Positions 25,590 through 38,740 of a stretch of 64,000 nucleotides of DNA are shown here, one piece after another (the first letter of the stretch is position 1; every line of letters starts with the position of its first letter). Location of the stretch: positions 248,001 to 312,000 of the forward strand of contig JACATO010000047.1 of NCBI GenBank assembly GCA_018389105.1, written 5' to 3'. This DNA is from Nautilus pompilius. Lineage: Eukaryota > Mollusca > Cephalopoda > Nautilida > Nautilidae. The notes under the pieces are model-generated. The model had not been told where the DNA came from, searched no databases, and saw only the letters and a program-made list of their open reading frames with translations. Both the position numbers and the translations under genes were made by a program.

Positions 25590-25790
25590 TGAACCTATGA
25601 AAAGTCCTACTTGAATTCTCAGAAACAGCAGTACCCGGAGAAACTCATGTGGGCCAAATGGTAAAGAAGAAGAACAAGAAGAAACGATGCTCATTGAGTT
25701 TGCCAAACCGAACGGGTCCCTAACTAAGGATCGAACCCTCAACTGTAGCAGTACAGTGGTCAGCTCGCTAATTTACCACACGATCTATTG
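25590..25790 (-). mobile_element. tRNA-derived SINE, copy 2
   Basis: The complement of 25,729-25,738 is GGTTCGATCC, a perfect pol III box B. Upstream on the same strand GTGGTAAATTAGCGAGCTG is compatible with a box A region. The shared tail follows: CTTTACCATTTGGCCCACAT, then TCTCCGGGTACTGCTGTTTC. The block order is the same as in the other copies. Confidence 0.65.
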
Positions 25791-27858
25791 ACTACGAATT
25801 CGTGTCTTTCTTCAAGTTGTTTATATTAAGATTTTAAATGAATTTTGGTTTTCTTTAATTATTATACAGACATATATTCATGTGAACGAAATACTTGAAG
25901 CAAAAGAAACGGATAGAAATTCAAGAAGACCATAAAAGACCAAATAATGGCTGACAGCTCTTGTAGTAATCTGTTCTTTTAATGAATTGAGAAACGGGAT
26001 AAAAACGACAGCGAGTAGCGCAGTATGAACTCAAAGTATTCTGTTTTAATAATGAAAGCCATCTTTCCAAGCAGCAAAATATCAATGTTGCATTTTGATA
26101 ATTTATTCAGATAATGAGATTATGTTGGAAAAGACTTTGATTGTTTTCTGTTTTTAGCCATCCATATATAATTAATGGACGGTTACTGTACACGTTTTAC
26201 TATTTAGCCATAAACTTAAAGTGTGTCGAAAGAAAATGCCATCAATATAGCAATGTATGAATCTTAATTGCTTCTTTATCAACTTGCAAATAACTGCAAA
26301 AAAGAAAAACAGAGAAAGAATGAAAAACATAAGTAATTGGTAAAGAAAGAATTGCTTTATATCCACGTGGTTTTTGCAGCATCTCTTCTGAAGACTTTCA
26401 TGCCTCTCCGAGATTGTCCAAAAGGAGAAATCGCGGATTTAGAATTACGGAATCGTTTACAATCTTGTGTTAGCTTCGCATTACATTTAAGGAACGTTTA
26501 GGAAGAGCTAGCGAAGTTCTTTGCTTTTCGCTTTTCCCTTTCCGTCAAAATGAAAATGGAAACAAACAAGTATCGATGAATATCCAGAAAAAAAATTAAA
26601 TGAGGAAAATCAATACCCACGAATTCCACACAGCCAAAACGGACTGTCAATTCAGCGAAATCGTGAATGCTTCCTGGCGCGTTTACGCTCGGCTCCTACA
26701 TGGTCCAGATCATCTCTGTCAGGACAGCAGGAAAGTCTAACTTTCTCAATATTTTTTTTTTTTATTTGTGTCTTTTATGCAGAAGGGGTGGCCCATGCTA
26801 ACTTTCCATTCCGGCAAGATGCCAGTGGAATGAGTTATTCCTTAATTGTTAGCGGTCCTGTTGTTTACAGCATTTGGTTTCTTTCCCGACCACCCGGAGA
26901 GTATTTTCCTCCTCCTCCTCTTCTTTTTTTTATTTTTTCCTCAGATTTTCTTTTTCTAAAGAACAATTGTCCCTGCTGTAGTGTTTGTATTAAAGGCTTT
27001 CATAATCCATTCCACATGCTCTGGCGGTTGCAGCCCATCTGTATCCAGTTGTTTGCTTAAATGGCTGATATTCTCTGGCATTTTTCTGGCAGTTCTAGCA
27101 CATTCCTCTCAAGTTATCACCGTTTCAGGTAAAACAAAAAAACATCAGCACAAATATGGCGCGAGAAAACTCGAGAGTTTCTCGTGATCTTATTTTAATT
27201 CGCATTCTCGCTCACAGTTTTTTTTTTTTTATAAATTATAAAACATCAATTTGTTGCAGCAAAATAGTTCTGTAAAAATTATATAAAGCGCATTATAGAA
27301 TTTATGTACAAAGAACTGTTCGTGCAAAAGAAACAATAAAATCACGCTATTATTGCGTAACTTATCAAAAGTGAATCTCGTTAACGATCGTTTTCAATAA
27401 AACCGCCCAACACATACAAGTCATTATGATTTATCTCCCATTGCTGACCAATCGTAGACATTTTTTACTAGAGAAACAGTAAGGTGTAAAAAGCTGAGCA
27501 GTAAAAGTTGCAGTTGCATCAAATACAAATCTCAGCTTCATTAAACGATATAATTTACGACACTGTTAATTTATTTAAATTACTGGTTAGACTTCATCTA
27601 GTGCATTAAATCAATCTTTAATGTATTGCATCTTGCTAGAGATGCTCATCTTTTGGAAAAAAGTGTAAAGGCCTTTTATCAAAAGTATCTGAGTAATAAA
27701 GAATATTAGTTAAACTGAAAGACAAGGAAACGTTTAACTAGTCATCACTCGTATGGAAGTTCACAAGGAAGATTTAACTGAGAAGGTTACAAGTTTAAAA
27801 ATGGTAAAAATCCGGAAAATACTGAAGTTTTATACTGGTCAAAGATGGCTAAATATCC

Positions 27859-27866
<8 letters not shown>
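25791..27866. other. no recognised gene
   Basis: AT-rich sequence with only short frames. A pyrimidine-rich run at 26,900-26,960 makes a 90-codon plus frame look more attractive than it is. Confidence 0.55.
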
Positions 27867-27899
<33 letters not shown>

Positions 27900-27934
27900 G
27901 AAGAGAGAGAGAGAGAGAGAGAGAAGATAGAGAT
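27867..27934. repeat. (GA)n microsatellite
   Basis: GA run with two GGA interruptions, followed by GATAGAGATA. Confidence 0.95.
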
Positions 27935-28149
27935 AATTTTCTGTTTCTTTTCTTTTTTATTAAACATGTTACAAATAAATGAAATAATAATGTACCTGGT
28001 GCAGTTGTTCGGTGCGATGAGCTGTTAATATTGTCCTTCGCAACTGAAGATGTTTCTTCACAAAAGAACGTAGGCATAAGTTGTTTATATAACTCGCATC
28101 GCACCATCCGATCTGGTTTTGTGTCTCTTTCTCTCCCCTTTGCTCCAGT

Positions 28150-28380
28150 GGCAGGCGTGCGCAAGACGACTGACAGATGTTAGGGTGTGGGAAAGGCCCT
28201 ACTAGAACTTTTCACTTTTAGATGTGGGAGAAAACTCGCGCTTCCGGCTGGTGAAGAAGAAGAAGAGAGAAGACACCGAAATAAGAAGGCTCGCAAAACC
28301 GAGCCGGTTGTCTCCCCCTGAATTACGAATTAAGCCCCTCAACCTCAGTTGTCCACCAGACTACCGCGCTGCTCCAGTGT
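28150..28380 (-). mobile_element. tRNA-derived SINE, copy 3
   Basis: In complement, GCGCGGTAGTCTGGTGG (box-A-like) is followed by a decayed box B (TAATTCGTAATTC). Next come a TTCTTCTTCTTCACCAGCCG stretch and TTTTCTCCCACATCTAAAAG. This is the head-then-tail order of the other copies. The insertion is CpG-rich compared with copy 5. Confidence 0.55.
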
Positions 28381-30971
28381 AACATAGCCGTCAGATTTTT
28401 AAAAATCTCATCTCCAGACAGTTACAGCCAGGCACCGACTGAGATTCTAAATGTGCAATGAGTATTTGATTTCGAAAAAGCAAAATACTTTTTAAAACCA
28501 TGTCGAAAGAACCGTTCACTCGCGGTTACCTGCGGTCTGACAGAGTCAGCTGCATGATTCCGTGCCATAAGAAATTTACAACATGTCAAATTACTTTAAC
28601 TTTCATTTCCGGCGTTTAACAGCTCCGGAAATTGTTTTGGTTACACGTGGTAAATCCATCCGACACAGCCAGCTATTAGTGTTCAGCAGGGATTGTTTTC
28701 TTACTACATCCGAAGATTACCTCTTTCCTTCTCTTCTCTCTCATTAAATCTACGGCACAAGAATCTCGACGTCTTTATGGCAATTAATCGTAAATATGGA
28801 CTTTTCTGGAAATTTTATAACCTGCTAAAGAAGTGTTTTCCTTGTATCATTCTTCCTTTCTGTCCCTTTCGTTTTTAAAGGGCTTTCAAACGTCTACTTT
28901 AGCTAATCGACCCCTGGTGTCGCCTTGCACTTCGCCATTTCACGTTGTTTGCTGTAACTATGTCACCTGACTAGGGGTCGAAGAATTAACAAAATTACCC
29001 GAAAACTTATTCTATCGCCTGCTATACTGAGCCAGGGCCTTTGTATACACCTATGGTTTTCACGATTTTTAATAAATAAATATTCGTCAGCCTATTTATG
29101 AGGGAGAAGAATTTAAAAAATAAATATTAATAAATAATTTGCTGTAAGCCTTTAGGTAAAATTGCCTTTTTAGTTCTTTTAAATTAAAAAAGAAAAGTTA
29201 CTCTTTTTTTCTAATTTACGTCATCACTTTTAGCTTCAAGCAAACAGAGATTATACTTCTGAAAAACAAGCAAAAAATACCGTGTTAGCAAATAATGAAA
29301 GTAGTGATTAGTTTTAATAGAAAAAGACTTTTTTTTTCTTTTTTTACAAGATTTTCTTCCGAGAAACGAATTCCAGAAAGAGGAAGTCCGGTACGGCATT
29401 AACAAGTTAGCGTCTGGTAAATTAAATCGGATCTTGCTTTGTTCTTTAGATTCCATTATTAAACATAGCTACCTACCATAAAGCTAATGAAGCTCTGCTG
29501 GGTCGGTACCAAACCGAAGGGAAACTCAAAAAAACAAACAAACAAAGCTACAAGGTTCAAATTTAGTTTTGAACTGTACCGTTGCTGAGATTCGTTTTGC
29601 CTGTAGTTTCTCTTGCTTAGCGGACCTTACAATAAACCCTGACCGACTTTCAGCGGTTAGTTAACCCTTGTGGGTCTGAACTCTATGGCTGAAATGCGCC
29701 CGCCATCAGTCTGGTGATTTAATTTAGGGAAAATATTACTGATAGTATATCAGTCTTACTCTGAGTACCTCGCGCCCATAAGAGATCATCCCTGCGCCAT
29801 TGTGGTTTCTTCAGCCCTCGTTATTTCTGCACTAAACCCTCTTACATCCCAGCCAAAAATAACGGGGATAGTTGTTCAATTAGGAATTAGTGGTGATGTC
29901 AAATCTCAGCTCTATACCGACTGGTCCCGGTCTCCTTTATGTACGTACTCCCTTCTCTGTCTTCTTGTTGCTATAGCCCTTTCTTAGTTTAAGCAGGTCA
30001 AATTTCTCATGTGCTATGCGGATCGTTTTGCGATTTAATGCATAGTTCTTCAGCAGTATATAGTAATTAGAAAAAAATTAATTAAATAATAAAAACTACA
30101 GAGCTTTAATTCCACAAAATTACGCAACAAATGATATTGCTTTATAAAGGTTTTCTTTATTGTCTTTGGAGAAAATGCGATACCTTTAATTGGATGCCAG
30201 TCATCTCTTTTCTACAGGGCACTGTTCTGACAGACAAGACCATCGCTGAGAGGCACTTCACGACATTTATTGTTTGTCGTATTTATTGTGACGTAAGTGT
30301 CATGTAAATGTAGTTTCTTGTGTCAGTAATTAAAGATGACATAAAGGTAAATTTCGCCTGGTCTAACTCCAAGATTTTCTTCCAAGGAATGGAACCGGTG
30401 CTGAGGGCAGAAATCTCTGTCTGTATTGGCCTCAAATTTGAAACTGTAAAACTTCCATACAATCCAAATGTAAACCCGAACGACAGCTAATGTCAAGTCC
30501 TTTGCTGAAAAGTAAAGAAACGTTTTTCTAGTCTACATCACTGACATAATAATACTTAAAGAGCAGAAGGAATTTTCCGTAAGATTCTTGTGAAAATACA
30601 ATGTCTTCTATCTTTTGTAGTAGCTAAAAGTGTTTCAGACTTTACCAGTATCATCACTACACGGAATATAAGTAGCAATAAGTAAACTCAAGTAGGCATT
30701 TTAGAGCAATTGTTTCTTTGTTGTTTTTTATTTGAAATATACAATTAATAACGACAAACTTTAAAAACATTAGGTTACCTTCCGCTGTTTCATATTTTGT
30801 CTACTATTATTTCATTTTTAATCCCTTTCTCAGCTTAAGAAAATTAACTTAACTAACCTTTACACGATATAATGGCGGTTGTATATTATGTTAGAATGCT
30901 AATTATTCCAAACCAAAACTAAAGTAGATTACTCTAATAAAAATCTTAATTTAACATATGTAGCCTAACTT
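28381..30971. other. no recognised gene
   Basis: Unique-looking sequence with frames of about 60-80 codons that show no family features. No RNA gene, array or transposon motif is visible. Confidence 0.55.
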
Positions 30972-31074
30972 ACTCTCTCTCTCTCTATCTCCATCTCTCT
31001 CCATCTCCATCTCCATATCTCTCTCTCTCTCTCCATATACTATATATACTGACTGACTCATCTCTCTCTCTCCA

Positions 31075-31113
<39 letters not shown>

Positions 31114-31166
31114 CATATATCTATATATATATATACTGACGTCATCTGTCTCTCTATCTCTCTCCA
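30972..31166. repeat. (CT)n/(CATCTC)n/(TA)n compound microsatellite with a CRE palindrome
   Basis: CT runs mixed with CCATCT hexamers and TATATA. The words ACTGACTGACTCATCTC (31,049-31,065) and ACTGACGTCATCTGTCTC (31,135-31,152) are the complement of the unit of the large minisatellite at 44.7 kb, so the two arrays share a sequence origin. Confidence 0.9.
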
Positions 31167-33739
31167 TTTTAATTTACTTGTTACTACCTTCATTCTTTTA
31201 ACTTCGTTACCTTGGAAAGTAAAAAATACAATCAACGCTGCAGCTATAATGAGCAATTAGTTATTTCCGGTGTAGAATTTACAAATTGAAAAAAGTAAAG
31301 GTGAACTGTAAGAGAAACAAATTACGGTGAATGACAACAGTTGGGCGTGTATGTGTGGTTAAGTGGGCTGTTGGTGCACTGCGGGGCTTGTTTGGAACAC
31401 TTGAAGATATTTCTTCAAACGAGTTATTATTAGACCACCAAGGAAAACGAGACGTGTCGGGGTTAGGGCCACACGAGCTAACCGTTACTCCGGGCCCCAC
31501 CTGGGGTTCTTGAAAAACAGACTTCTAGAATTCCAAAGACTAAACTTGTCTGTATGTTTAGCTGCCTGATCGTTTGTAACATCGTTGTTAGGCCACAAGT
31601 GTGCAAAAGTCAGACACTCGAACTTTTAAAAAAAAGTTGTTTAAAGTTTGGCGACGCATATTTCACGCGCTTAGTATTTGGAAAATTTCAAATATTTTGG
31701 TCTGCCCCACCCGTCCCGGAGGAATGTCTACTGGTCTACTGCTGATTGGGACGGCAACTTACCGCAGGTTACATACAGGAAGTGAACGCTTTCCGACTGT
31801 CACACACACACACACTTACTCAATACATTTCTAAACCATCGATTTCCATTAAGCACGTAAAGACGGCAAGAACAACCAGAAACAGTCTTACGTTGTAATA
31901 GGATCGACGTAGTAACGATTACTTACAAACACAGTCAATACTATCGCGCCGTGATCAGCGTTACTCGATAATGTAAAGGAACCGGAAGAAGAATCTCTGT
32001 GAAACACCAGTTCCTTGTATGGTTAATGAACAATCACCTGAGATAGGGGCGGAATACATGTACGTAAAATATGCATACGTTACAGCTTTAGCAGCTCCTT
32101 CATTACCTTTTTTAGCAAGAATTCCGACTATCATGTTTATTATCATGGCTTTACCCTAGCGTGTATGGTATCCACTGGTGGGTGGACGTTCCATAACAAA
32201 ATCTACTCAGTTCGACTTTTCCTTTTATTTTTGATCGGAAGCGATAGAATCTGCAGAATGGGGCTTTGATCGAGTCCAGCATTTATGGGCTCTCTGAGTG
32301 CGCGCATGATTCCAATCTACTGGCCCTTCCATCGCGAACGAGTGTTTTAATTAAACACATAAAGGTGGTCTTTAAAAGTTAGACGTTTTTATTATCAGGT
32401 TCACAGCAATAAACGCCTTGCCAGTTTTTTCCCCACGTTATCTACCAGTTTTTAAACTTAGAAAAAAATCCCATTAAATATCCTACACTTGATTTGATTT
32501 TTTGACGGTGAACTATTTATGCGAACAGTTGAGGCTGCGCGCTTTGTTAGGGTCAGAATCTCCAATAACACGAAAGTCCAACCAAAGGGGGGGGAAATGT
32601 ATACTATCAACGTTACAATTAATCCCAATATTTACTGCCTGGATCTATTATCGATCCCTATGTATTTTATTTTTCAACTTATTTGCTGACCAGTTCTTCG
32701 CAGTTTAGAACTGTGACGGGTAAAGGACAGAATTATTCAGAACCGTTCGATTTGACGTAAACAAACTCTTACGTTACATCGAGTCACCTGTCACAAGTAT
32801 CAAAGACTTACTTCCAATGGCCAAAAATTCCTTAATCCTGCTTCTGTATCTTTTTATCTAGTAACTTGCTAGTGTGTATGCAAAATGGGTTCTAGCGTCA
32901 GACGTGTGATGGTGAAAATATTATTACTAGATTCTGAAGACGATTAATGATTGATGGATATAAGGTATCATTTAGTAAAAAAACAAACAAAGCATTATTT
33001 TTGTCTTTTAAATGAAAATGAAACTGATACGAGCTTAGATAAAAATTAAGACGAATTACTGAAAAATATAATGATGCTGATAAAAAGCTGTTGTTTACAG
33101 CACCCAAGACAGCAGTGAACTAAAAGATGATCATCTACAAATATTTTCAAAAAAAGGGGGGGGAGTAGTTGCAAATATATAGGCAAGAATGAATTACCTA
33201 TCCTTTATCTGCATTTTATCTATTTATGGAGATGAGATCCATGGAAGAAATATTTAAATAAATAAGCAAGCGAAATGAGACTTTATTTCTTTAGAAATTG
33301 GAAGCATTTAAATTCTAAAGAACTATAGTCTTTCTTTAGTGTTATGGTGCTAGCTGGAATTTATAAATCCATAAAACGAAGCATTTGAACAGCTCGGAGC
33401 AATAGTAGACAGGTAATCCCAGAAATAACGGTGCTTAACAAATTTCATGAAATATCAAAGCGCCTTCTTTTGGATAAAGCCGCAGGTAAATACTTTTGGC
33501 AAATGGGTGCAGATTTCCAGCAGTGACAGGCGCTATCAGAAAAAGTGACCAATGATTGGCAATTTCTCTCATCGCGAAGTTAGGTCAAGAAATTACTAGA
33601 ATCCAACTAACAATAGTTGGCATAATGTAAAAAAAAAAAGAAAACTCTAATAAATAAATAGATAGAGATAAACAATTCTGAAGATGATCTCCACGAAAAG
33701 ACGACCCAAGTTCTCAGTCCATATTACGTATGATATTTG
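31167..33739. other. no recognised gene; short CA array at 31,800
   Basis: Contains a 16-bp CA run (31,800-31,815). A GC-richer block at 31,370-31,510 looks inserted but has no box B, so I do not call it a SINE. No gene is supported. Confidence 0.5.
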
Positions 33740-33840
33740 TTTGGATTCTGACGTCACCACCTCTTTTTCCCCCTCTGTTTGAAAGAGCTCAAAAACGCAA
33801 GATGGCGATCTGGAGGACACTGATGCAGGAATTTTTTTAA
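33740..33840 (+). promoter_or_regulatory. possible TATA-less promoter: CRE plus YY1-like site
   Basis: TGACGTCACC at 33,749-33,758 is a full CREB/ATF site. Fifty bases downstream AAGATGGCGATC (33,799-33,810) fits the YY1 initiator-type motif, with a pyrimidine-rich spacer between. The ATG in the second motif opens a 12-codon frame ending in TAA. CRE plus YY1 at this spacing is common in animal TATA-less promoters, but no transcript evidence is available from sequence alone. Confidence 0.3.
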
Positions 33841-36800
33841 AAATTAATTACACGCATTTATTAATTTATAATGAGAAATTGCATTACTGATTCATAGAGA
33901 GTAATAACATGGTAAAACTGTGTGGAATTCGGCGATCCTCTAAGAACATGGCAGATTAAAAAAAGTTCTAAAATATTTATTATTCAATAAAATTTTTATT
34001 TGATTGATTTTTTTTTTGTTTTATTTGCAATGATTTTGGTTGCTAGCTACGAAAACCTTAAAAAAATCTTTAAAAATAGAATTTTCTGATTGTAATTTAC
34101 ATGTTTCACTCGAATTTGAAACTTTCTGAGTTTTTTTCCTTTTTTTTAACAGTCAAAACTTTTATTGTTAAAGCTTCGCGTTTTGCATTTGTTAATACGA
34201 AGTAAAGAGTATTATGGTCTGCAGACCTGACGTCATGGGTAATGTGAGAGAATCAAGCGCGAATGAGACCTCTCTCAAGTCAGATATGAAACGGGCATCT
34301 TGCGTTACCATTAGTTTTACTACTACCACCACTACTAATACTACTAGTGTTCGCAGTAATTCTTTAATTCAGTCGTTTAGTGTAAAAAATTTTTTAAAAA
34401 ATTCTATACATCGGAAGCGGCTCCACCTAGCGTTTTCTCGCTATTCTGTAATAAGTCTTTTGTCAGCATGCGCGGTGCTTCGTTCTTCGGGTGTACGACA
34501 AACTAACTGATGCTGCTGATGATCTGAGTACTCCGTCTTCTTCGTTGTTTGGTTTTAGAGCCGTATGTGCGACGTGGATATTCGGCGGAGGCGTTTTGAT
34601 CCATTGTTCTGCGACCGATGGAGTTGTTTGTTGGCCGCATTGACACAGCACAGGCGCGTAAAGTTTGGTGGCAGTGCTGATGAACGAGAGTGCTTGCTTG
34701 TTGTCAGGGTTTATTGTGACCAGAAGATGGAAGCTGGTTGACTTCGCTCGCACTTTTACTTTAAAAATATTTTTAGTTTGTATTTAAACAGAAGAGCTTC
34801 TGCAAAATCATCGACAGGAAGCAATCAATACACTACACAATAACGCCAAGCTTCTTCTTCTTTTTTTTGTATTTTAATGAACTAATCTTGAAATCCGGGG
34901 ATTTAAGTTTCCTTTTAACATCTAAAATAAAGATTTCTTGTAGGGACTTTTATTGTGGGTGGTTGTGTCACCTACTCAGTATGACGACCATAATCTTGTA
35001 ACCAAGACAGGGATCTACAACTCCCGTCACCGGAGAATGCAAGACAGCGAAGAAAATCTTGACCAGTGAACAGGCGGGGTGACTGACTTCAGTGTTTCTC
35101 AGGAGATGTCCTGTGCCTTCTTCTTCTTTTTTTTTTAAAGTTAAACTGAATAACTGGCTGACGATTACTTGTTTTGTAATATAAACATACAATTTTAAAT
35201 CATTTTCTTCTAAAAAATATTAACCTAACTCTATAAAAAATGTGTTTATTAAAGATACTCTTAAGTCTACAATTTTGACATGTATTTCTACTATTTCATG
35301 ATTCGGTTTCAAAGCTGGAGTAATTAATCATAAATGTTAAAACGCAGATAAGTAACTAAGTAGTCTGGTGCCATGGCTGCATCTGAACCAAAAAGTAAGC
35401 AAAGCAAGGAACCTATACGATCTACTACATACGGCTCGCCATCTTGCACATTTACGACGCACAGAAAAACGCCATATGCACAACTATTACCGTACACAAA
35501 ATTACTTGCTCTCCTTGACAGGAGAGCTATGGCGTCTCTTATATGTGTGTGTGTGTGTTAGAAAAATATCAAAAGTTTAAATTTATTGAAACTCTACATT
35601 AATAATTCAGGGTAAGTTATCATAAAAATAAACTTTAGTTATGAGACAATTATGTCTGCTTATTAGCAGCGGTTCTTTAGATATATGCTCAGTTTTACAC
35701 TTTCAAAATAAATCCGCCAAATATCTATTTTTATCAGTGCGGGAACTGCTGAGTGGAAATCGAAATCCGTGATTACCCAGACAATATCACCCGATCACTG
35801 ACTGCTTCTTTTTGTCTTTTTACTGATAGAATTAAACAGTGAATTAAGCTAGTAACTCTGTCCATGGGTTTGCTTATATTTATACAACGAATATACTTTT
35901 GTTATCCAAAATATTTTAAAGTATCAAATAATATTAAAGTTTGTTTTCTTTTAACTTTAAATGAGTAAAGCAAAAACATTTAATCGTAAAAGTACACCAA
36001 ACACATTCTAATATCATACCACCAGGTGACGTCGGCCTATGGATGATAAGGTATCAGTTCGGCGAGACCCGGCTGGGAGACCAGTTCCTTCCTCACTATC
36101 TCGAACTTCTAGTTTACACTGGATTCTCTTTAGTAACAGAGGCTTAGTTTACTTAGACAACAAACCAAGGAGGCGACTAGTCCAAGCGAATTCTTTAACC
36201 GTGCGGACTCGCCGTGTGGCAGTAGAATTAAGTAATGGATTTTACGTTATAGCCATAAGCGGCTCCCACATTTATAAAGAAACATTTAAAAATCAACTTA
36301 TTTTTGACGATTCTCTTTAGTTTTTCTGGTGCAACAAAATACGACAAAAAGGATATTTCAGTTATCTATTCGCGTCGTTCTTTGTTTTTAATCCGTATTT
36401 AATATTATTAACGAAAACAATTTTTTTTTCCTCTTTCTTTTGGAGCAGATTGCAACCAACAAATCGAAAGTAGCCCCAGCCTCCATCCCTGTCACTCATG
36501 GGGCAAACAGGTTCGTCGCAATAAATTTATTTTAAATAACCTATGGATGAAGCTCGTGAGACCTAACTCTCCGCAGTATCAGCGCAGCTTTATACATCGG
36601 GTTAAAATAAATAGATCGGAGGAAAGAGAAGTAGATTTAATTAGAACAGGAGTTATAACCATTTCTGTTATAAAATGTTTAGACAGATTCAAAAAAAAAA
36701 AACGGAGCGAAATAATTTTTTACTCTGTGTTCGCAGTAACAAATGTTTTCAAAAAGTACTAACGGTTAGCGCTCTGTTGATTGAGTTTTCTTTCGAGCCA

Positions 36801-37999
36801 CTTAGAAGGCTAATCACGGCATTAAAAGGGTTATCGACCGGTCGGAATAAGATTTTATTATTTCTTTCCCAGTTAAACATGATGATAAATGTTCTCTGCC
36901 CAACTCGTTTTCTCACTACGATAAAATAAGCATAATAAATAATTAAAAATTTTCGATTAACAGAAGTGGCAGAGAATCAGTTGTATGTTCACGCAAGTTC
37001 GTCGTTAAGTAATTTTCAGTGTTCTCTGCTTTAACCGTTCTATCTGTAATAATTGGTAGCTTAAGTAGGTACTAAACAGGTTTCTTATTGAGCTAATTAA
37101 AGAAGACATCATAACAAAAAATTAGAAGGCAATGTAATGTCGCTATATTTAAAAAAAAAATTAATTTATATATTATAGGTTGAATGACATTCTGTAGAGC
37201 TAAAAGATTACATTCTCTAGCGAAGCGTGGTAATAGCTGCTGCTACAGTGATTTGATGGGCTGGAGGTCACCTGGGAGATAACATCAGTAAAAAATATCG
37301 TAGCACCTTGTGTGCGCGGATGATAAAGATAATCAAGAAACAACTTCCAAGCTTTAGAAAAGAGGCCGCCCAAATATATAGAATTTTTTAAAGTTTATTT
37401 CTGGTTTTTTTATATAATTGGTGCTGTTGTATCACAATCCTAATTAAGCCTGTGGTAAAATATCCCGTGTGTAGGCAGATGTAAAATTTGGAAAGATTTA
37501 ATCTTCTTTTTCCTTTTTTTTTACAGTATTCTCACAATTATTATTCACAAATCCATTTCACATTTATAATTCCTCTTAGTTTTTCTCGTTTTAATTGAAT
37601 TCCCAGGTAACCATTGACGGCTGTCGTAACACGCAGCTCTTTTGGAAAACCAAACAGGCTCTGACTCCAGCCAAATAAACACGAATTATTCCCCTTTTAC
37701 GAGCTGAGATCGAAGTAACAAGAAAGTGCGACCGAAGCCGGACTGAGTATTAACTCGCATTGGAGAAATTCCGCTTCGAACTGTAATGGGAAAGCTTACT
37801 GGTGTTTAGCTGGCATTGATCATGTTGCAGTAAAACACGTTTTCTCAACAGTTTCATTGTCTTTGGAAACGGTTTCAGAAAACAGAACAGCAGCTAATAT
37901 TTTCAGGCTGTTTTGTTGTTGTTTGATGAATATTAAATTGCAGAATATTCCAATACTCTGAGAAACCATCTTTCCTTACGACCAATCTCGATCGAGTTT
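33841..37999. other. no recognised gene
   Basis: AT-rich sequence with short frames. A (GT)n run lies at 35,541-35,559 and another TGACGTCA at 34,228-34,235. Nothing else is recognised. Confidence 0.55.
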
Positions 38000-38740
38000 T
38001 CACTGTCTGATTCCATTGGAAGTACGAATCGATTTGTTTCCATTACTTTTTATTTCAATTTTTTTTTCTTCTGAAAAGCAAAGAGAATCCACCCCCCCAA
38101 AAGTATACTTCATAGAAGATGGCAAACATGAAGGTTCGTCTTTAATACTGCGCAATTCTGATCGGGCTGAATTCCTGGCCCTGACTAATGAAAATATGCG
38201 TACGTCAGGAAGTCCAGCAGAGCGCCGACACCCTTCTAATTTGCTCGATTTAATCTTTCCTGAATCATTAGCCTTGCGGTTAACCGAGATTAACCTGGCT
38301 TTTCCCATCCAAACTGCCGCCCTGCTAGGAGCGTTTCCTGCTACCCAGAGCAAAAATGTCGCGTCCTCACTGATTTCCCGGCAGCTTCAGCAACGACATC
38401 TTCTGGAGCAATTTGATTACTAAGAGAATTCCAGCCTCGCCGAACGGAAAACAGCGAGCCCAAGCTCGAGAGCGAGCGAAGTTCTGCCCTTGTACTTCAT
38501 GCGGGGGAAGTTTGGCTAGGATGTTCGACTCGGCGGTAATTCTATCGTGCTGGAGGGGAGGTCCTCGGGCCTCCTTGGCGCTCCGGCGGCTCGAACTGGA
38601 CACGGGTGCGGTTCGGAAACCTCCAAATGCTTCCAACAAACGAGCGCGCGCGTCTGCAAGGGATGGATTAAGAAGTAGCGAAACAAGTCGATATGACCGC
38701 GCAATACCGCGCGGTCAACGTTACCTCTGTTGTTAGTTAC
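38000..38740. promoter_or_regulatory. CpG-rich patch, possible unmethylated regulatory DNA
   Basis: Between about 38,160 and 38,740 CG dinucleotides are frequent (GCGAGCGAAG, GGAGGTCCTCGGG, GAGCGCGCGCG), unlike the flanks. Frames on both strands (38,016-38,423 plus, 38,000-38,353 minus) are open mainly because the patch is GC-rich; neither has a recognisable domain. A GACCGCGC...GCGCGGTC hairpin lies at 38,695-38,716. Confidence 0.35.
38695..38716. repeat. 8-bp GC inverted repeat
   Basis: GACCGCGC at 38,695-38,702 and GCGCGGTC at 38,709-38,716 with a 6-base loop AATACC. It is a stable short hairpin of unknown role at the edge of the CpG-rich patch. Confidence 0.6.

Noticed and set aside
25729-25738. 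Possible tRNA gene because of a perfect box B
   Set aside because: Same head recurs with a shared non-tRNA tail at several loci, so these are SINEs; no complete cloverleaf is visible.
31370-31515. GC-rich block resembling a SINE
   Set aside because: No box B and no match to the family tail on either strand.
38000-38736. Overlapping frames of 107-135 codons on both strands
   Set aside because: GC-rich DNA gives open frames in several phases; none shows a domain, and the opposing frames cannot all be real.
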